64,000 nucleotides of DNA from Olavius algarvensis associated proteobacterium Delta 3 (GTDB taxonomy: Bacteria > Desulfobacterota > Desulfobacteria > Desulfobacterales > CAFBRK01): the NCBI GenBank assembly GCA_903231505.1, contig CAFBRK010000155.1, forward strand, positions 53,963-117,962. The letters are read 5' to 3'. Made by a program: the position numbers and the translations under genes. Shown piece after piece: positions 55,005 through 64,000 of this stretch. Each line of letters opens with the position of its first letter. Positions within the stretch are counted from its first letter, which is position 1. The notes under the pieces are model-generated. The model was not told the DNA's origin. It searched no databases and worked only from the letters and a program-made list of their open reading frames with translations.

Positions 55005-56751
55005 TCTGGGCGACCCTGAGCACCTCTTCAACAGTTGTCCTGCCATTCAAGACTTTCCGAATGCCATCCTGGGGGAGCGTGATCATTCCATTTTCAACGG
55101 ACGTCTGCTTAATCAAATTGGAATCATGGGTATTCAGGATCAGGCTCTTCAGCTCGGGGACCATGGTCATGATCTCGAAGATGGGGATACGCCCCAGAAA
55201 TCCGGTGTTGATACAGTCTTCACATCCGGTGGACCGAAAAACGGTTTGCCCGGACATATCCGAGACCGTCAACCCAAGGCCGGCAAGGAGACTCTCTTCA
55301 GGCGTGTAGGATTCTTTGCAATTGTTGCAGAGCAGCCGCACCAGCCGTTGGGCGACAACGGCCAACACGGCGGAAGAGATTAAAAAGGGCTCCACGCCGA
55401 TGTCCACCAGTCGGGTAATCGCGCTGGCAGAATCGTTGGTGTGGAGTGTCGAAAAGACGAGGTGGCCCGTCAGGGCTGATTGCACGGCGATTTCGGCGGT
55501 TTCGTGATCACGGATCTCGCCGACCAGGATGACGTCCGGGTCCTGTCTGACGATGGAGCGAAGACCCCGGGCAAAACTCAGGTCGATCTTTGGATTCACC
55601 TGGATCTGACTGATCCCCGGAAGCTGGTATTCCACAGGATCCTCAATGGTGATGATATTGATATCCGGGCGATTGATCGAAGCCAGAATCGCATAAAGCG
55701 TTGTGGTTTTACCGCTTCCGGTCGGGCCCGTCACTAGAATAATGCCATTCGGTGAGGTGATGAGCTTCTGTACCTGCTCAAATTGATCGGCTTCCAATCC
55801 AAGCTCCGTCACTTTGAAAAAAGAGCTGGCCTTGTTCAGCAACCGGAGCACGACACGCTCTCCAAAGGAGGTCGGCAGGGTGGAGACCCGCACATCGATT
55901 TCCTGTTCGCCGATCCGGACATCGAATCGACCGTCCTGGGGCAGGCGTTTTTCGGCGATGTTCAGCTTGGCCATCACCTTGATCCGCGATATCAGTGCCG
56001 GCTGAATCCCTTTGGGCGGTGTGACCAGATCGTAGAGGATCCCATCGACACGGTAACGGATCTTCAGGCTGTTCTGGTAGGGTTCCATATGAATGTCGCT
56101 CGAGCGGGCTTTGATCGCTTGTGAGATGATATTGTTGACCAACCGGATGACCGGCGCGTCACTGGTATCGGCCAGCAGGTCCGCCGTATCCTCCATCGCG
56201 CCGATCAGGGTTTCATCACTGTCTTCCATATCCTGAACGAGCTGCTCCGTGGTGTCCCGGTTGAAATCGTAGGCCATGCCGATAGCCGACAGGATCTCAT
56301 TCCTCAGGGAAAAAACGACCTGGTAGTCGTCCACACCCAGAATCCGCGCCAGATCATCCATGGCCGAGAACGCAGACGGGTTGTTAATGGCAATGAGACA
56401 TTTTTTTCTGGTTTTCAGGCCGGCCCCATCCTTGACGGGGGTATCCGTGTCCGCTCCCGACAGGAGCTCTTCCGACAGTATCGGAACCATGACATACTTC
56501 TTTAAGAACTGAATCGGGATATTCTCGGTGAAGTCACTGCGGATATGCTCCAGGGGCAGGTTTGGCCGGAAAGGGATGCGATACCGTTTGCACAGCGCTG
56601 TCAGCAGCTGTGTTTCGGAGAGTATGTTTTTCTGCATGAGAAGATCAAATGGGTTTTCATCCTTTTCCTCGAGGATTTTCATCACCGCCGGCAGCTGTTC
56701 CTCTGAAAGATTGACCTTCTCTTTGATGGCATCTATAAGCTGCCGGATCAT
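55000..56751 (-). CDS. gspE: Type II secretion system ATPase GspE
   Basis: 583 residues. The hexameric cytoplasmic ATPase that powers pseudopilus assembly. N-terminal N1/N2 domains (about 1-200) precede the C-terminal ATPase. Walker A is GPTGSGKTTTL (about 341-351), the Asp box and Walker B include ILVGEIRDHETAEIA, and the zinc-binding tetracysteine module CNNC...CEDC lies at about 473-512. This is the full GspE/PulE pattern, not PilT. It follows gspD by 40 bp. The gene order K-L-M-N-C-D-E differs from the enterobacterial C-to-O order. Confidence 0.96.
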   Translation of the reverse strand: MIRQLIDAIKEKVNLSEEQLPAVMKILEEKDENPFDLLMQKNILSETQLLTALCKRYRIPFRPNLPLEHIRSDFTENIPIQFLKKYVMVPILSEELLSGADTDTPVKDGAGLKTRKKCLIAINNPSAFSAMDDLARILGVDDYQVVFSLRNEILSAIGMAYDFNRDTTEQLVQDMEDSDETLIGAMEDTADLLADTSDAPVIRLVNNIISQAIKARSSDIHMEPYQNSLKIRYRVDGILYDLVTPPKGIQPALISRIKVMAKLNIAEKRLPQDGRFDVRIGEQEIDVRVSTLPTSFGERVVLRLLNKASSFFKVTELGLEADQFEQVQKLITSPNGIILVTGPTGSGKTTTLYAILASINRPDINIITIEDPVEYQLPGISQIQVNPKIDLSFARGLRSIVRQDPDVILVGEIRDHETAEIAVQSALTGHLVFSTLHTNDSASAITRLVDIGVEPFLISSAVLAVVAQRLVRLLCNNCKESYTPEESLLAGLGLTVSDMSGQTVFRSTGCEDCINTGFLGRIPIFEIMTMVPELKSLILNTHDSNLIKQTSVENGMITLPQDGIRKVLNGRTTVEEVLRVAQK

Positions 56752-56791
56752 GATACACCTTTTGGGGAGGGGGCAGGTTATGGCTTCTGGG

Positions 56792-58816
56792 TTAATCGGG
56801 GATTTCAGCCGGGCGCCTGGCGGGAGCGTCCGTACGGCGGCCGTTGTCCTCGTAGAGTTTGATACTGCCTTGCCGAAGCTCGTCCATGTAATTTTGTTTG
56901 TCTCTCAAAATGGCGGCAGATTCCGAAGGATTGGCCACCACTTTCGGGGTCAGGAATATAAAGAGATTTGATTTTTCGGTTGCCGTGGACCTGGATTTGA
57001 ATAGCCATCCGAGAAGGGGAATATCCCCAAGAAACGGCACCTTGTACTCTGTCTCGGTAAAGCTGTCATCGATCAGCCCGCCAATGACCACGGTATTTTG
57101 GTCTGCCACAATCACCGAGGTTTCGATGGTGCGTTTGAGGGTCGTGGGGCGATCCGGAGTGGTGGTGGCCAGTTCGTCCACCTTGGATATTTCCTCGGAG
57201 ATGTCCAGCTGAACCATCCGTTCCTGGGTGACATGGGGGGTTATTTTCAGCGTGATGCCCACGTCGCGATACTCAAACGACTGGTATGTTTCAATGCCCG
57301 CTTCTGCTGCAGAGCGGGTCTGGAAAGGCACATTTTTCCCGACCACAATGGTGGCCTCTTCGTTGTCGGTGGTCAACAGTTGTGGCGTCGACAGAAAGTG
57401 CACGTCCTTGTCCTTGCTAAAGGCCTGAACCATGGCCGAAAGGCTGGCAAAATTCTTTACGCCGTCCGGGGTCGTCACCGAGATGATGTCCTTAAACGCG
57501 CCAACAGAGAAACCGGAGGGAAGGGTCGCGTTATTGAGAAAGTCCCCGGTGTTGGCGAACTGGCCGCCGGCGTCACCACCGCTGAAACCGGTTCCGAAAA
57601 TGCCTTCCTGGTTTCCGATTTCACTAAACGCCGCCCATTCAACTCCGACGGAAAAGTCTTTTTCAACATTGACCTCCATAATCACCGACTCGATGAACAC
57701 CATGGACCGGGGGATGTCGAGCTTTCTGATGACCTCTTCGAGGACCATATAGTCATCCTTCTCCGCCATGATGATGAGACTGTTGGTCGCCTTGTCCGCT
57801 GTGATCTTGACCGACTCCGGAACCACGGGCGCCGCTTTTTTGCCGGGCGCGCCGGCGGGGGCTTTGGTGGGCAATGCCTGAAGCACCTTGGCCAAATCTT
57901 CGGACTGGGCGTTTTCAAGGTAATACACATGGATTTTTTCTTTGCCCTCGGGCACCTCCTTGTCCAACATGGCAATCAGACGGCGTGCTCTTTCCGTGTC
58001 CACCTCACTGGCCAACATGACGATGGTGTTGGTTCTCTCTTCCGGGACGAATTTAAGGGTTTTGACCGCAGCACCCTTTTGTCCTTTTCCCCGGCTCGGA
58101 GCGAACACCGTTTCCAGCAACTGCGCCATTTTGGCGGCATCCGAGTAGATGATCGGAACAACGGAAATCTCGTGGCCGATGCCGGTAATGTCAATGGCGT
58201 CCAGAATTCTGATGAGTCGAGAGATGTTGGACTGGACATCGGTGACAATCAGCATGTTGGTGGCCGGATATGACAGGATGACGCTGTTTTTGGAAACAAG
58301 CGGCGTAAACAGCCGCTTTATTTGATCGGCATCCGCATAGGTGAGGGGTATGATCTGGGTGACCACGCGGTCTTCAGGCGATTGGGCATTCCGTTTCAAC
58401 AACGTCTTGATGTCTTTGGTGCGGGCATCCGGTGCCGGAACGATTTTGGTGACCTTGCCGCTTGGCACGGTGGTGAACCCGTTTACTTCAAGAACGGATT
58501 CAAAGACCCGGAACGCTTCGTTGATGGAAATTCGGCTCGGAGAGATGATGGTGACGTTGCCCTTGACACGATCGTCGACAATGAAATTCGTATCGGTCAG
58601 CTCACTGATGAACTTGATAAAGACATTGATATCCACATCGTTAAGATTGATGGTCACATACCGATCCGGTGACCGGTTCCGATCCGATCCGACCGGGGTC
58701 TGAGCAACGCCGGAAACCACCGGGAACGACAGGTACAGGGCAACGGCGAGCAGAACGGTATATCTACGAAAAATGGATCTTTGCATATTCATGTGTGAAC
58801 ATCCGGTATGATTCAT
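56792..58816 (-). CDS. gspD: Type II secretion system secretin GspD
   Basis: 674 residues. Forms the outer-membrane channel. A signal peptide (to about residue 39, ending SGVAQ) is followed by N0 and N1-N3 ring domains. An Ala/Pro/Lys-rich loop in N3 is near 325-340. The secretin core runs to about 640 (FLSTPQLLTTDNEEATIVVG, VPFLGDIPLLGWLFKS). The C-terminal ~35 residues may be an S-domain. The ATG at 58816 has GGGTGG upstream; two in-frame ATG codons lie within 11 residues. A long antisense frame on the other strand is a shadow. Confidence 0.96.
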   Translation of the reverse strand: MNHTGCSHMNMQRSIFRRYTVLLAVALYLSFPVVSGVAQTPVGSDRNRSPDRYVTINLNDVDINVFIKFISELTDTNFIVDDRVKGNVTIISPSRISINEAFRVFESVLEVNGFTTVPSGKVTKIVPAPDARTKDIKTLLKRNAQSPEDRVVTQIIPLTYADADQIKRLFTPLVSKNSVILSYPATNMLIVTDVQSNISRLIRILDAIDITGIGHEISVVPIIYSDAAKMAQLLETVFAPSRGKGQKGAAVKTLKFVPEERTNTIVMLASEVDTERARRLIAMLDKEVPEGKEKIHVYYLENAQSEDLAKVLQALPTKAPAGAPGKKAAPVVPESVKITADKATNSLIIMAEKDDYMVLEEVIRKLDIPRSMVFIESVIMEVNVEKDFSVGVEWAAFSEIGNQEGIFGTGFSGGDAGGQFANTGDFLNNATLPSGFSVGAFKDIISVTTPDGVKNFASLSAMVQAFSKDKDVHFLSTPQLLTTDNEEATIVVGKNVPFQTRSAAEAGIETYQSFEYRDVGITLKITPHVTQERMVQLDISEEISKVDELATTTPDRPTTLKRTIETSVIVADQNTVVIGGLIDDSFTETEYKVPFLGDIPLLGWLFKSRSTATEKSNLFIFLTPKVVANPSESAAILRDKQNYMDELRQGSIKLYEDNGRRTDAPARRPAEIPD

Positions 58817-58866
58817 TGAAACCCACCCATAATCCGGCAGTCATTTTATAACATCCCTGGAAATAA

Positions 58867-59736
58867 TTAGCGAATAGAATAGTTTATCGTTTCCTCCCGT
58901 CCCCGTCGCTTGATCTGAAGACTCATCTTCGGTGACGAGGTCAGCTCGTCGTACATTTTCATCACATCCTCGACTGAGCTGATATCCTTTCCCCCTGCTC
59001 CGGTAATAATGTCGCCGCTCCGGAGCCCCATCTTTCTAAACAGGGATCTTGGCTTGATGCCCGTGATGCTGATTCCTGCTGCCTCCCCATCTTCGAAATG
59101 GGGGCGAATGCGTGCTTGCTGAAGAAGTTCGGCCGCATTCGCCATGGCGTCTTCCAGTGCGGATCGCTGCAGTCGGATGTTACGGGAAATCGGCCGTCGC
59201 TCGCGACCCGCCCTGGCCCTGGGAGTTTTCGCCGGACGACTTCTCCGTGACGCGCCGGTGCTCGGTTTCTCCATCTCCAGGATTTCATCTTTTCCATCGA
59301 CGGAAAGAATCACCTTTTCTCGCAAAATGAGTTTGACCGTTGCATTCTGGATACTGTCGCCGGTTCGATAGAGTTCCTGTTTTTTGTTTTTCGGGTCCTG
59401 TATCACGGCATACTCGGTCGCTCCACCGCCGGAGACCGTGCCCCAGAGTTTCAGATTCAGTTTTGTCGCCTCGAGGGCTTCCAGGTCGACCTTCGGGGTC
59501 GATGCAACATTTGCTGCCGCTTGGGTTTTGAACAGGTTGCGCTTGGCGATGCCCGAGTAAAAGGCCAACGGCCTGGAAGGGGGTGTCGCCGGACCACTCC
59601 GGGGTTCGATGACGTGGGTGTCCGCGATGGGCTGCTCGACCTCTGTTTCTGTCACCGAATAAATGGCCCGCACGACCATGTATACCCCGAGGGTGATTAA
59701 AAGAATGTTTGCCAATATGAAATAGTGTTTTTGCAT
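58867..59736 (-). CDS. gspC: Type II secretion system inner-membrane protein GspC
   Basis: 289 residues. One N-terminal transmembrane helix (about 5-25) precedes an HR domain (about 60-140; NLFKTQ, LKLWGTVSGGG, YAVIQDP) that contacts the secretin N0 domain. A basic linker (about 150-190) follows, then a C-terminal PDZ domain (RSLFRKMGLRSGDIITGAGG...SSVEDVMKMYDEL). Such PDZ domains help recruit substrates. It lies 50 bp upstream of gspD and 6 bp after the gspN frame. Confidence 0.93.
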   Translation of the reverse strand: MQKHYFILANILLITLGVYMVVRAIYSVTETEVEQPIADTHVIEPRSGPATPPSRPLAFYSGIAKRNLFKTQAAANVASTPKVDLEALEATKLNLKLWGTVSGGGATEYAVIQDPKNKKQELYRTGDSIQNATVKLILREKVILSVDGKDEILEMEKPSTGASRRSRPAKTPRARAGRERRPISRNIRLQRSALEDAMANAAELLQQARIRPHFEDGEAAGISITGIKPRSLFRKMGLRSGDIITGAGGKDISSVEDVMKMYDELTSSPKMSLQIKRRGREETINYSIR

Positions 59737-59742
59737 CTGAAA

Positions 59743-60340
59743 TCAGTCGGCAGGCAGGGTCATCCGAACCGATGGATTGTCCAAGGTTCCTCTGATCTTA
59801 AACGAAATCGGGCCTTTGAGCAAATTTGTGTCCGTCCGCGCCGATTTCGGCGGTCGTCCGGTTCCGGTGATGGCCGCTGTGGATGTACTCTGAAGATTCA
59901 CAGTCAGCTCCAGGCGACTCGAGGAAATCGGTCTATGGGGGATGCACACACCCCTTACCTCGGCACGAAACATCGCACTACGGATGCTCGTGTCTTTGAA
60001 TCTTATTTGGCCCGAGCCGATGATGGCGGATCCCGTTATATTCCCTGAAACCGGTTGCCGGCTGAATGATCCGGCCGCCGGATGGGTGGTCCGAAAATTC
60101 GCCAGGGTCACGTCATATGTGGCAAGCCACGGTTTCTGCGTGGGTGCGTTCAGGGTAACCTTTCCGTCAACCGTTCCGGAAATCAGAACATCTCCCGGTA
60201 AGGTGCCCTCGGAGAGTGTTTCAAGGTTCAGGTTGCTTACGTGTGACGTAACCGTCATGTCCCGATTCCCTCGGTTTCCCGCAACTGCCACCGTGCCGTG
60301 CAACCAATCGTCAATGCCGAAAGCGATTTTTTTTTTTTTG
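59743..60340 (-). CDS. gspN: GspN, C-terminal part (downstream of frameshift)
   Basis: About 195 residues continuing GspN in a different frame from the N-terminal part. It reads IAFGIDDWLHGTVAV onward, with the repeated beta-strand texture of GspN/AsmA-like proteins (LPGDVLISGTVDGKVTLNAP, GRPPKSARTDTNLLKGPISF). It joins the N-terminal part at a run of 13 A (60339-60327 on the coding strand). With 12 A the two parts form one 302-residue protein of normal GspN size. Either the run is a sequencing error, or the gene is phase-variable, read by slippage, or inactivated. Confidence 0.8.
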
Positions 60341-60652
60341 AACGAGCGAGAAAATTCCCGGTTTGATGGTGAGGCGGTTCGAGGTCATGACGGGATTTCC
60401 CTCCACCAACCAGGTGATGTTTTCCAGCTCGAGGCTCAATGGAAATCCGATGCCCACGTCTTGCGCGGTCACTGACAGCTGCGGAACCAGTGTGTTCATT
60501 CTGGCAAGGATGAACGCTTTCATGCGTTGCCCGGGAAAAAGCAGATACGAAAACACCGCTGTTGCCAATAGTGCATACGCCAGATAGAGCATCGGCGTCA
60601 GCATGTTTCGCGATTTGCTACTCCCGGGATGTGGTGCGATCGAAGATCCCAT
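60311..60652 (-). CDS. gspN: GspN, N-terminal part (stops after A13 run)
   Basis: 113 residues including ~9 out-of-frame residues at the end. A hydrophobic helix (MLYLAYALLATAVFSYLLFP) is followed by TAQDVGIGFPLSLELENITW, typical of GspN, an inner-membrane protein with a periplasmic domain. After VQKKK the frame runs into a stop, because the poly-A run holds 13 bases where 12 would keep the frame. An internal ATG at 60604 is an alternative start. It lies 48 bp after gspM. Confidence 0.8.
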   Translation of the reverse strand: MGSSIAPHPGSSKSRNMLTPMLYLAYALLATAVFSYLLFPGQRMKAFILARMNTLVPQLSVTAQDVGIGFPLSLELENITWLVEGNPVMTSNRLTIKPGIFSLVQKKKNRFRH

Positions 60653-60700
60653 TGTATTGGTCGTGTGTTATCTCTTCCTGAAAAGGGTCCGCTGAAACGC

Positions 60701-61225
60701 TCACATGTCTACCGTCTCAAATTCCATCACCGCATCGATAACCCTCTTGTCCTTACCGGCTCTGGATATGCTCAGCCGTCGGACATTGACCATGTTCGGC
60801 GACGTTTCCACCGCATGAAGATAGGTAATCAGTTGCTCCATGGATATCATTTGCAGTTTCATTTCGACCGTGGAAAGCGTGTAGGGGCCCTCCCTGGCCG
60901 GCGAGGACGACGGTTTCATGTAGGCGATTCGATCCTTGAGACCTGTTTTCCCGGCATTTTCGTCGAGAAACGAGAACAGGGTAAATCCTGTTTTCTTCAC
61001 GGCGATCCGGCTCTGCAGGTTCTTGGTGTTTTTGTCGATGGCATCGAATTCCGCTTTGAGCAATTGCATATCCACAAGAACATTTTTTTCGGCACGCAAC
61101 CGGCGCTTCAGCCGTTTCTTTTTATCCAGCAGCGGAAACACCAAAAACTGCAAGACGATAAACAGTGCGATAAAACCGGCCGCCAGCATCACAGCCTGTT
61201 TTTCTCTGGTGTTCAGACGTTTCAT
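60701..61225 (-). CDS. gspM: Type II secretion system protein GspM
   Basis: 174 residues. A short basic N-terminus is followed by one transmembrane helix (MLAAGFIALFIVLQFLVFP), a coiled-coil-like stretch rich in Lys/Leu/Arg (about 35-75), and a small periplasmic ferredoxin-like domain (about 105-172). In family terms it partners GspL in the inner-membrane platform. Its ATG overlaps the gspL stop by four bases. Sequence conservation in this family is low, so the call rests on topology and context. Confidence 0.88.
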   Translation of the reverse strand: MKRLNTREKQAVMLAAGFIALFIVLQFLVFPLLDKKKRLKRRLRAEKNVLVDMQLLKAEFDAIDKNTKNLQSRIAVKKTGFTLFSFLDENAGKTGLKDRIAYMKPSSSPAREGPYTLSTVEMKLQMISMEQLITYLHAVETSPNMVNVRRLSISRAGKDKRVIDAVMEFETVDM

Positions 61226-62676
61226 AATTGTACTTTCAGCTTAAAGCTGATGCGATTTCCCGATTTTTCCACATTGGCGGACGTAATCGTGACCGATCGA
61301 AACGCCTCATATCCTTCCAGGCGGACTTTGATCGCATCCACAGTGTTGAAGGTGTCGGTCTGTCCACTGATCAGGAGGCTGTCTGTACTCAGTACCAACC
61401 GACTGAGCTCGACATCCAGATTCGCCGGTATTCGCCGGCTGATTTCGTACAACATGTCGACTGCCCGCAGTCCCCTGCCGATACCACTGTCTTGAAAGGC
61501 GCTTTTTTTGGTGTCCTGAAATTTGTCTTTGAAATACGCCAGCTGTTCGGCCGGGTAAACGATGTTGCGACTCTCCGGAAACGTTTGCTGGAATATACTC
61601 TGGATTTGCGCCGCCTGAGCGTCAACCCCCTTCTCGAGCCGATAGGTATCCACTATCAGGCTGACGAATGCCAGCAGCAGCACCGCCCCGGCCAGTGCGG
61701 CCGAAAACAGGATGTTCTTTCGATATTCCGCCCATGGGGTCTTCTTGGCAAAGGCTCCCTGTCTGAGATTCGGTGCTGGAATCCTCTTGGATCCCATCAA
61801 GGCCATGGAAAGGGCGTCATTGAAGGGCTCGTCAGGTGCTTTGGCCGGTAACGGTCGATCCACAGGGATGCCCGATTCCCGGATCATCTGAACCCGTCGC
61901 ACCGGAACTTTCAGGGTATCTTCCAACATGCGATCGATCCCGTTTTGATCCGCCCCGTTACCGGTGAGAACGAGCCTTTCAACGGCGATCGGCTGCCGAT
62001 GAATATCGATGTAGGCGGTCAGCGTGCGAAGCAGTTCCAGTACCAGTCGTTTGGGGCTCTCCGTGCCGGCCGCCACGGAACGGACATCCCGAATAGCTCC
62101 GTCAAGGATGATAAACAGCGTGGTCCAGCGGTCACGGATATCGGCCATGATCCAGGCCCCCGAATCCCCGGAAGACTCTATCAAGCATTGCGCTGTGGGA
62201 AATCCGCTTACCGTGATGGCGTCCGGCTCGACATGCGCGGTGCCCAATCCGTCGATGTGAGATTGAAGATCTTCAACGGGCACCGCCATGGCAAGGACAT
62301 GGTTGCCCGAGGTGGCGTCCTTTCGGCTCTGTACCGAGGCACATTCTGTGACAACATCTTCGATGGGATACGGGATAAGCGGTTCCATTTCAAAGGGAAG
62401 TATTTGTCGAATTTTTTTGACGTCCTTAAAGGGGACCGTAAGGCTCCGGAAAGATACGCCATCCGCGGGAAGCGATGTGATACAGACGGCACCGGTGGTG
62501 TCCATCTTTTCGACAGCGTATAAAACGGCTTCTTCGAGCTCTTCGGATGACGCGTCAGCCGCCTTGAAGGGGATATAGGCGTGATCCTCCAGGCGTTCTC
62601 CTTTCAGACTACTACTGATGAGTGCGGCACACACCCCATCGTGGCAGATATCGAGCCCGAGAATTTTCTTCGCCAT
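61222..62676 (-). CDS. gspL: Type II secretion system protein GspL (PilM/PilN-like)
   Basis: 484 residues. An N-terminal actin-like cytoplasmic domain (LGLDICHDGVCAALI; about 1-300) is followed by one transmembrane helix (about 335-357; ILFSAALAGAVLLLAFVSLI) and a C-terminal periplasmic PilN/GspL ferredoxin-like domain (about 400-484; ADFV-type LVLSTDSLLISGQTDTF). GspL links the ATPase GspE to the platform. It follows gspK after 140 bp and overlaps gspM by four bases (ATGA). Confidence 0.92.
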   Translation of the reverse strand: MAKKILGLDICHDGVCAALISSSLKGERLEDHAYIPFKAADASSEELEEAVLYAVEKMDTTGAVCITSLPADGVSFRSLTVPFKDVKKIRQILPFEMEPLIPYPIEDVVTECASVQSRKDATSGNHVLAMAVPVEDLQSHIDGLGTAHVEPDAITVSGFPTAQCLIESSGDSGAWIMADIRDRWTTLFIILDGAIRDVRSVAAGTESPKRLVLELLRTLTAYIDIHRQPIAVERLVLTGNGADQNGIDRMLEDTLKVPVRRVQMIRESGIPVDRPLPAKAPDEPFNDALSMALMGSKRIPAPNLRQGAFAKKTPWAEYRKNILFSAALAGAVLLLAFVSLIVDTYRLEKGVDAQAAQIQSIFQQTFPESRNIVYPAEQLAYFKDKFQDTKKSAFQDSGIGRGLRAVDMLYEISRRIPANLDVELSRLVLSTDSLLISGQTDTFNTVDAIKVRLEGYEAFRSVTITSANVEKSGNRISFKLKVQL

Positions 62677-62789
62677 TGGTCAAGTACTCTCTGCTGTCAT
62701 CGATAGCACCCATCCCGGATATTCCGGAATGAAGCCGGGCTGAACATTTTCCATCAGGGCCGATGATTGGCCGCTGTTGTTCAGATTGT

Positions 62790-62807
62790 GTTATAAGATC
62801 TTGTAAC
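62790..62807. promoter_or_regulatory. Near-palindrome upstream of gspL (possible operator)
   Basis: GTTATAAGATCTTGTAAC is symmetric at 16 of 18 positions. It sits in the 140-bp gap between gspK and gspL, just after the gspK stop. No matching regulator is known from the window. Confidence 0.35.
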
Positions 62808-62816
62808 AATTATATT

Positions 62817-63878
62817 TTATTTTGTTTGCCAGCGCAAGGCTTTGCAGACCCATTGGCCGGAATTTTGCGCCTGTTGCCGCCGGACGATGGCGATGACCGA
62901 TAAGGTGGTGTCATTTAAGGAGGCCCTGGATTCTATCCTGAAGATATCGCTCGTCAACGATATCAGAGTCGGATCGATTTCCACATCCGCGGCTCCGGGC
63001 GCGTTCTGGTACCATTTCGGCGTGGATAGAACGTCCAGAGCTTCGGTTTGTTCCAGCTCCTGGCGATACTGTAAAATGGACTCGGCCAGGTCCCGGCTCT
63101 CCACAGGGAGCAATGCGGCGATGACCGCCAGCCCGGCGGTATTGATGTTTATTCTCCCATTCCAGGTAGCCGTGGTACCTTCTCCGGCCTGGACCCCGAA
63201 CGTCGTAAAATAGGATTCCATCCCTTCTGTTTCGCCGCTTCCGTTTAACAGCTCCCGGGTAAATCCTTTAATCCGGCCCAATTCCGAGAGGTGGCGCACA
63301 GGGCCATCGACCGGGCTATCCGGGGGATCAAGATCTTGATAGTATTCGGACTCCGCACCACTGAGACCGGTAATGGCGTCATCGTCGCCGGAGTCGAGCC
63401 AATCCTTCATCGAGTTGATGAGAGTTGTAATGTCAACATCTTGAATTTCATTTGTTTCTATCCAGTATGATAAAAACCGATCCCAGAGTTCTCGCTGGGT
63501 TTCGTTGAACTCGATGCCCTCCGGAAATTGAACCAGGGCATTTATCTGGAGACGGCTCATTTCGTCAGTGATAGCCACCTCAAGGGTACCGTTCTCAAAC
63601 TTGAGTTCGCCGAGAAATTCGTCGATGTTCACTGGATCGGCCCATAGATCTCCAAATGAATCGGTCTCGTTTTGGCTTTTGTCTTTTACCAAAAGCGCCC
63701 GGGCTGCCTGGATCCCGGTTTCGGCCATCTGTTCCAGAAGCATTCGATCCCGTGCCAGAGCTGTTGAAGATACAGCAGCTCTGGCACGCCGGTGAAGTTC
63801 CAGAGTGGCGGCGACGGCGAGTGCCATGAATGAAAGGGTTACGAGAATCGCCACGCCTTTATTGGATTTGAGAATCAT
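62817..63878 (-). CDS. gspK: Type II secretion system minor pseudopilin GspK
   Basis: 353 residues from the ATG at 63878. The open frame runs 16 codons further up, but those residues translate an octamer repeat array. A prepilin-like N-terminus (SNKGVAILVTLSFMALAVAA) is followed by the large GspK domains (LQINALVQFPEG, DWLDSGDDDAITGLSGAESEYY, INTAGLAVIAALLPVESRD). GspK caps the pseudopilus with GspI and GspJ. It lies first among the visible gsp genes. The remaining pseudopilin genes and gspF probably lie beyond the right edge. Confidence 0.93.
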   Translation of the reverse strand: MILKSNKGVAILVTLSFMALAVAATLELHRRARAAVSSTALARDRMLLEQMAETGIQAARALLVKDKSQNETDSFGDLWADPVNIDEFLGELKFENGTLEVAITDEMSRLQINALVQFPEGIEFNETQRELWDRFLSYWIETNEIQDVDITTLINSMKDWLDSGDDDAITGLSGAESEYYQDLDPPDSPVDGPVRHLSELGRIKGFTRELLNGSGETEGMESYFTTFGVQAGEGTTATWNGRININTAGLAVIAALLPVESRDLAESILQYRQELEQTEALDVLSTPKWYQNAPGAADVEIDPTLISLTSDIFRIESRASLNDTTLSVIAIVRRQQAQNSGQWVCKALRWQTK

Positions 63879-63885
63879 AGGGTTC

Positions 63886-63952
63886 GTTAGCCCGTTGGCC
63901 CGTTTGCCGGTTGGGTCAAGATACAAGTTTCAAGATTCAGGATACATGATTA
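63886..63952 (+). repeat. Composite octamer plus heptamer array
   Basis: Four octamers (GTTAGCCC, GTTGGCCC, GTTTGCCG, GTTGGGTC) run straight into five heptamers (AAGATAC, AAGTTTC, AAGATTC, AGGATAC, ATGATTA). The array sits just upstream of gspK in the gsp cluster. Confidence 0.8.
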
Positions 63953-63961
63953 AGGGGACTG

Positions 63962-64000
63962 CTAGCGATCAATGAGCTCTCGATCTCTTTTGGGTGCATC
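63962..64000 (-). CDS. Possible C-terminal end of an upstream gene (perhaps gspJ)
   Basis: Reading leftward from the right edge, one frame gives 12 residues ending RELIDR and then TAG at 63964-63962. This fits the tail of the gene that should precede gspK, but another frame is also open briefly, so the call is weak. Confidence 0.25.
   Translation of the reverse strand, partial: DAPKRDRELIDR

Noticed and set aside
57098..58273. 391-codon open frame antisense to gspD
   Set aside because: Gly/His/Arg-rich shadow of a strongly conserved secretin; no ribosome site and no family.

Overview
The window looks like chromosomal DNA of a Gram-negative, moderately GC-rich bacterium, most likely a Desulfobacterota (deltaproteobacterial, Desulfobacterales-like) lineage. 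This is inferred from a type II secretion operon, outer-membrane beta-barrel and FecR-type surface proteins, a CFI-box C-terminal protein, PilZ proteins carrying the CKRIRD/CPRC tail, a PASTA gene beside rpe, and intergenic arrays of short degenerate repeats. No rRNA, tRNA, transposase, CRISPR array or phage gene was seen.

Layout. Bases 1-21438 are the 3' part of one giant gene for a secreted modular adhesin: CARDB, FN3/Ig, PKD, cadherin-like and RTX calcium-binding modules, at least 7145 residues, with the 5' end outside the window. Bases 21.8-27.8 kb hold four PilZ (c-di-GMP receptor) genes, two related membrane-anchored proteins with a Cds6/NTF2-like C-terminal domain, and a truncated response-regulator receiver overlapping one of the PilZ genes. 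Bases 28.2-34.5 kb form a plus-strand cluster: nucleotide-sugar epimerase, UDP-glucose dehydrogenase, membrane-anchored alpha/beta hydrolase, and a receiver-like/PPDK-type ATP-grasp protein. Bases 34.5-42.2 kb carry a candidate ~88-nt small RNA, a TPR/beta-barrel outer-membrane protein, a LuxR/CsgD-type regulator, a fifth PilZ protein and a 1373-residue FecR-domain protein. Bases 42.3-47.2 kb carry a GT39-like membrane glycosyltransferase, a zinc-ribbon protein with an apparent AUC start codon, and an SPFH/zinc-ribbon protein. Bases 47.7-52.4 kb carry two cohesin-domain proteins flanking a Crp/Fnr regulator. Bases 52.7-64.0 kb are a minus-strand block: gspK-L-M-N-C-D-E, a PASTA gene, rpe and aroQ. 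gspN is frameshifted at a run of 13 A.

How it fits together (inference): five PilZ proteins, a giant RTX adhesin, sugar-nucleotide genes for a uronic-acid polymer, a CsgD-like regulator, and FecR and outer-membrane proteins point to a c-di-GMP-controlled surface and biofilm programme. The type II secretion operon supplies a second export route. The intergenic DNA is unusual: arrays of 8-bp (GTTNGCCC), 7-bp and 6-bp degenerate units recur between genes, often side by side and mixed with perfect hairpins.
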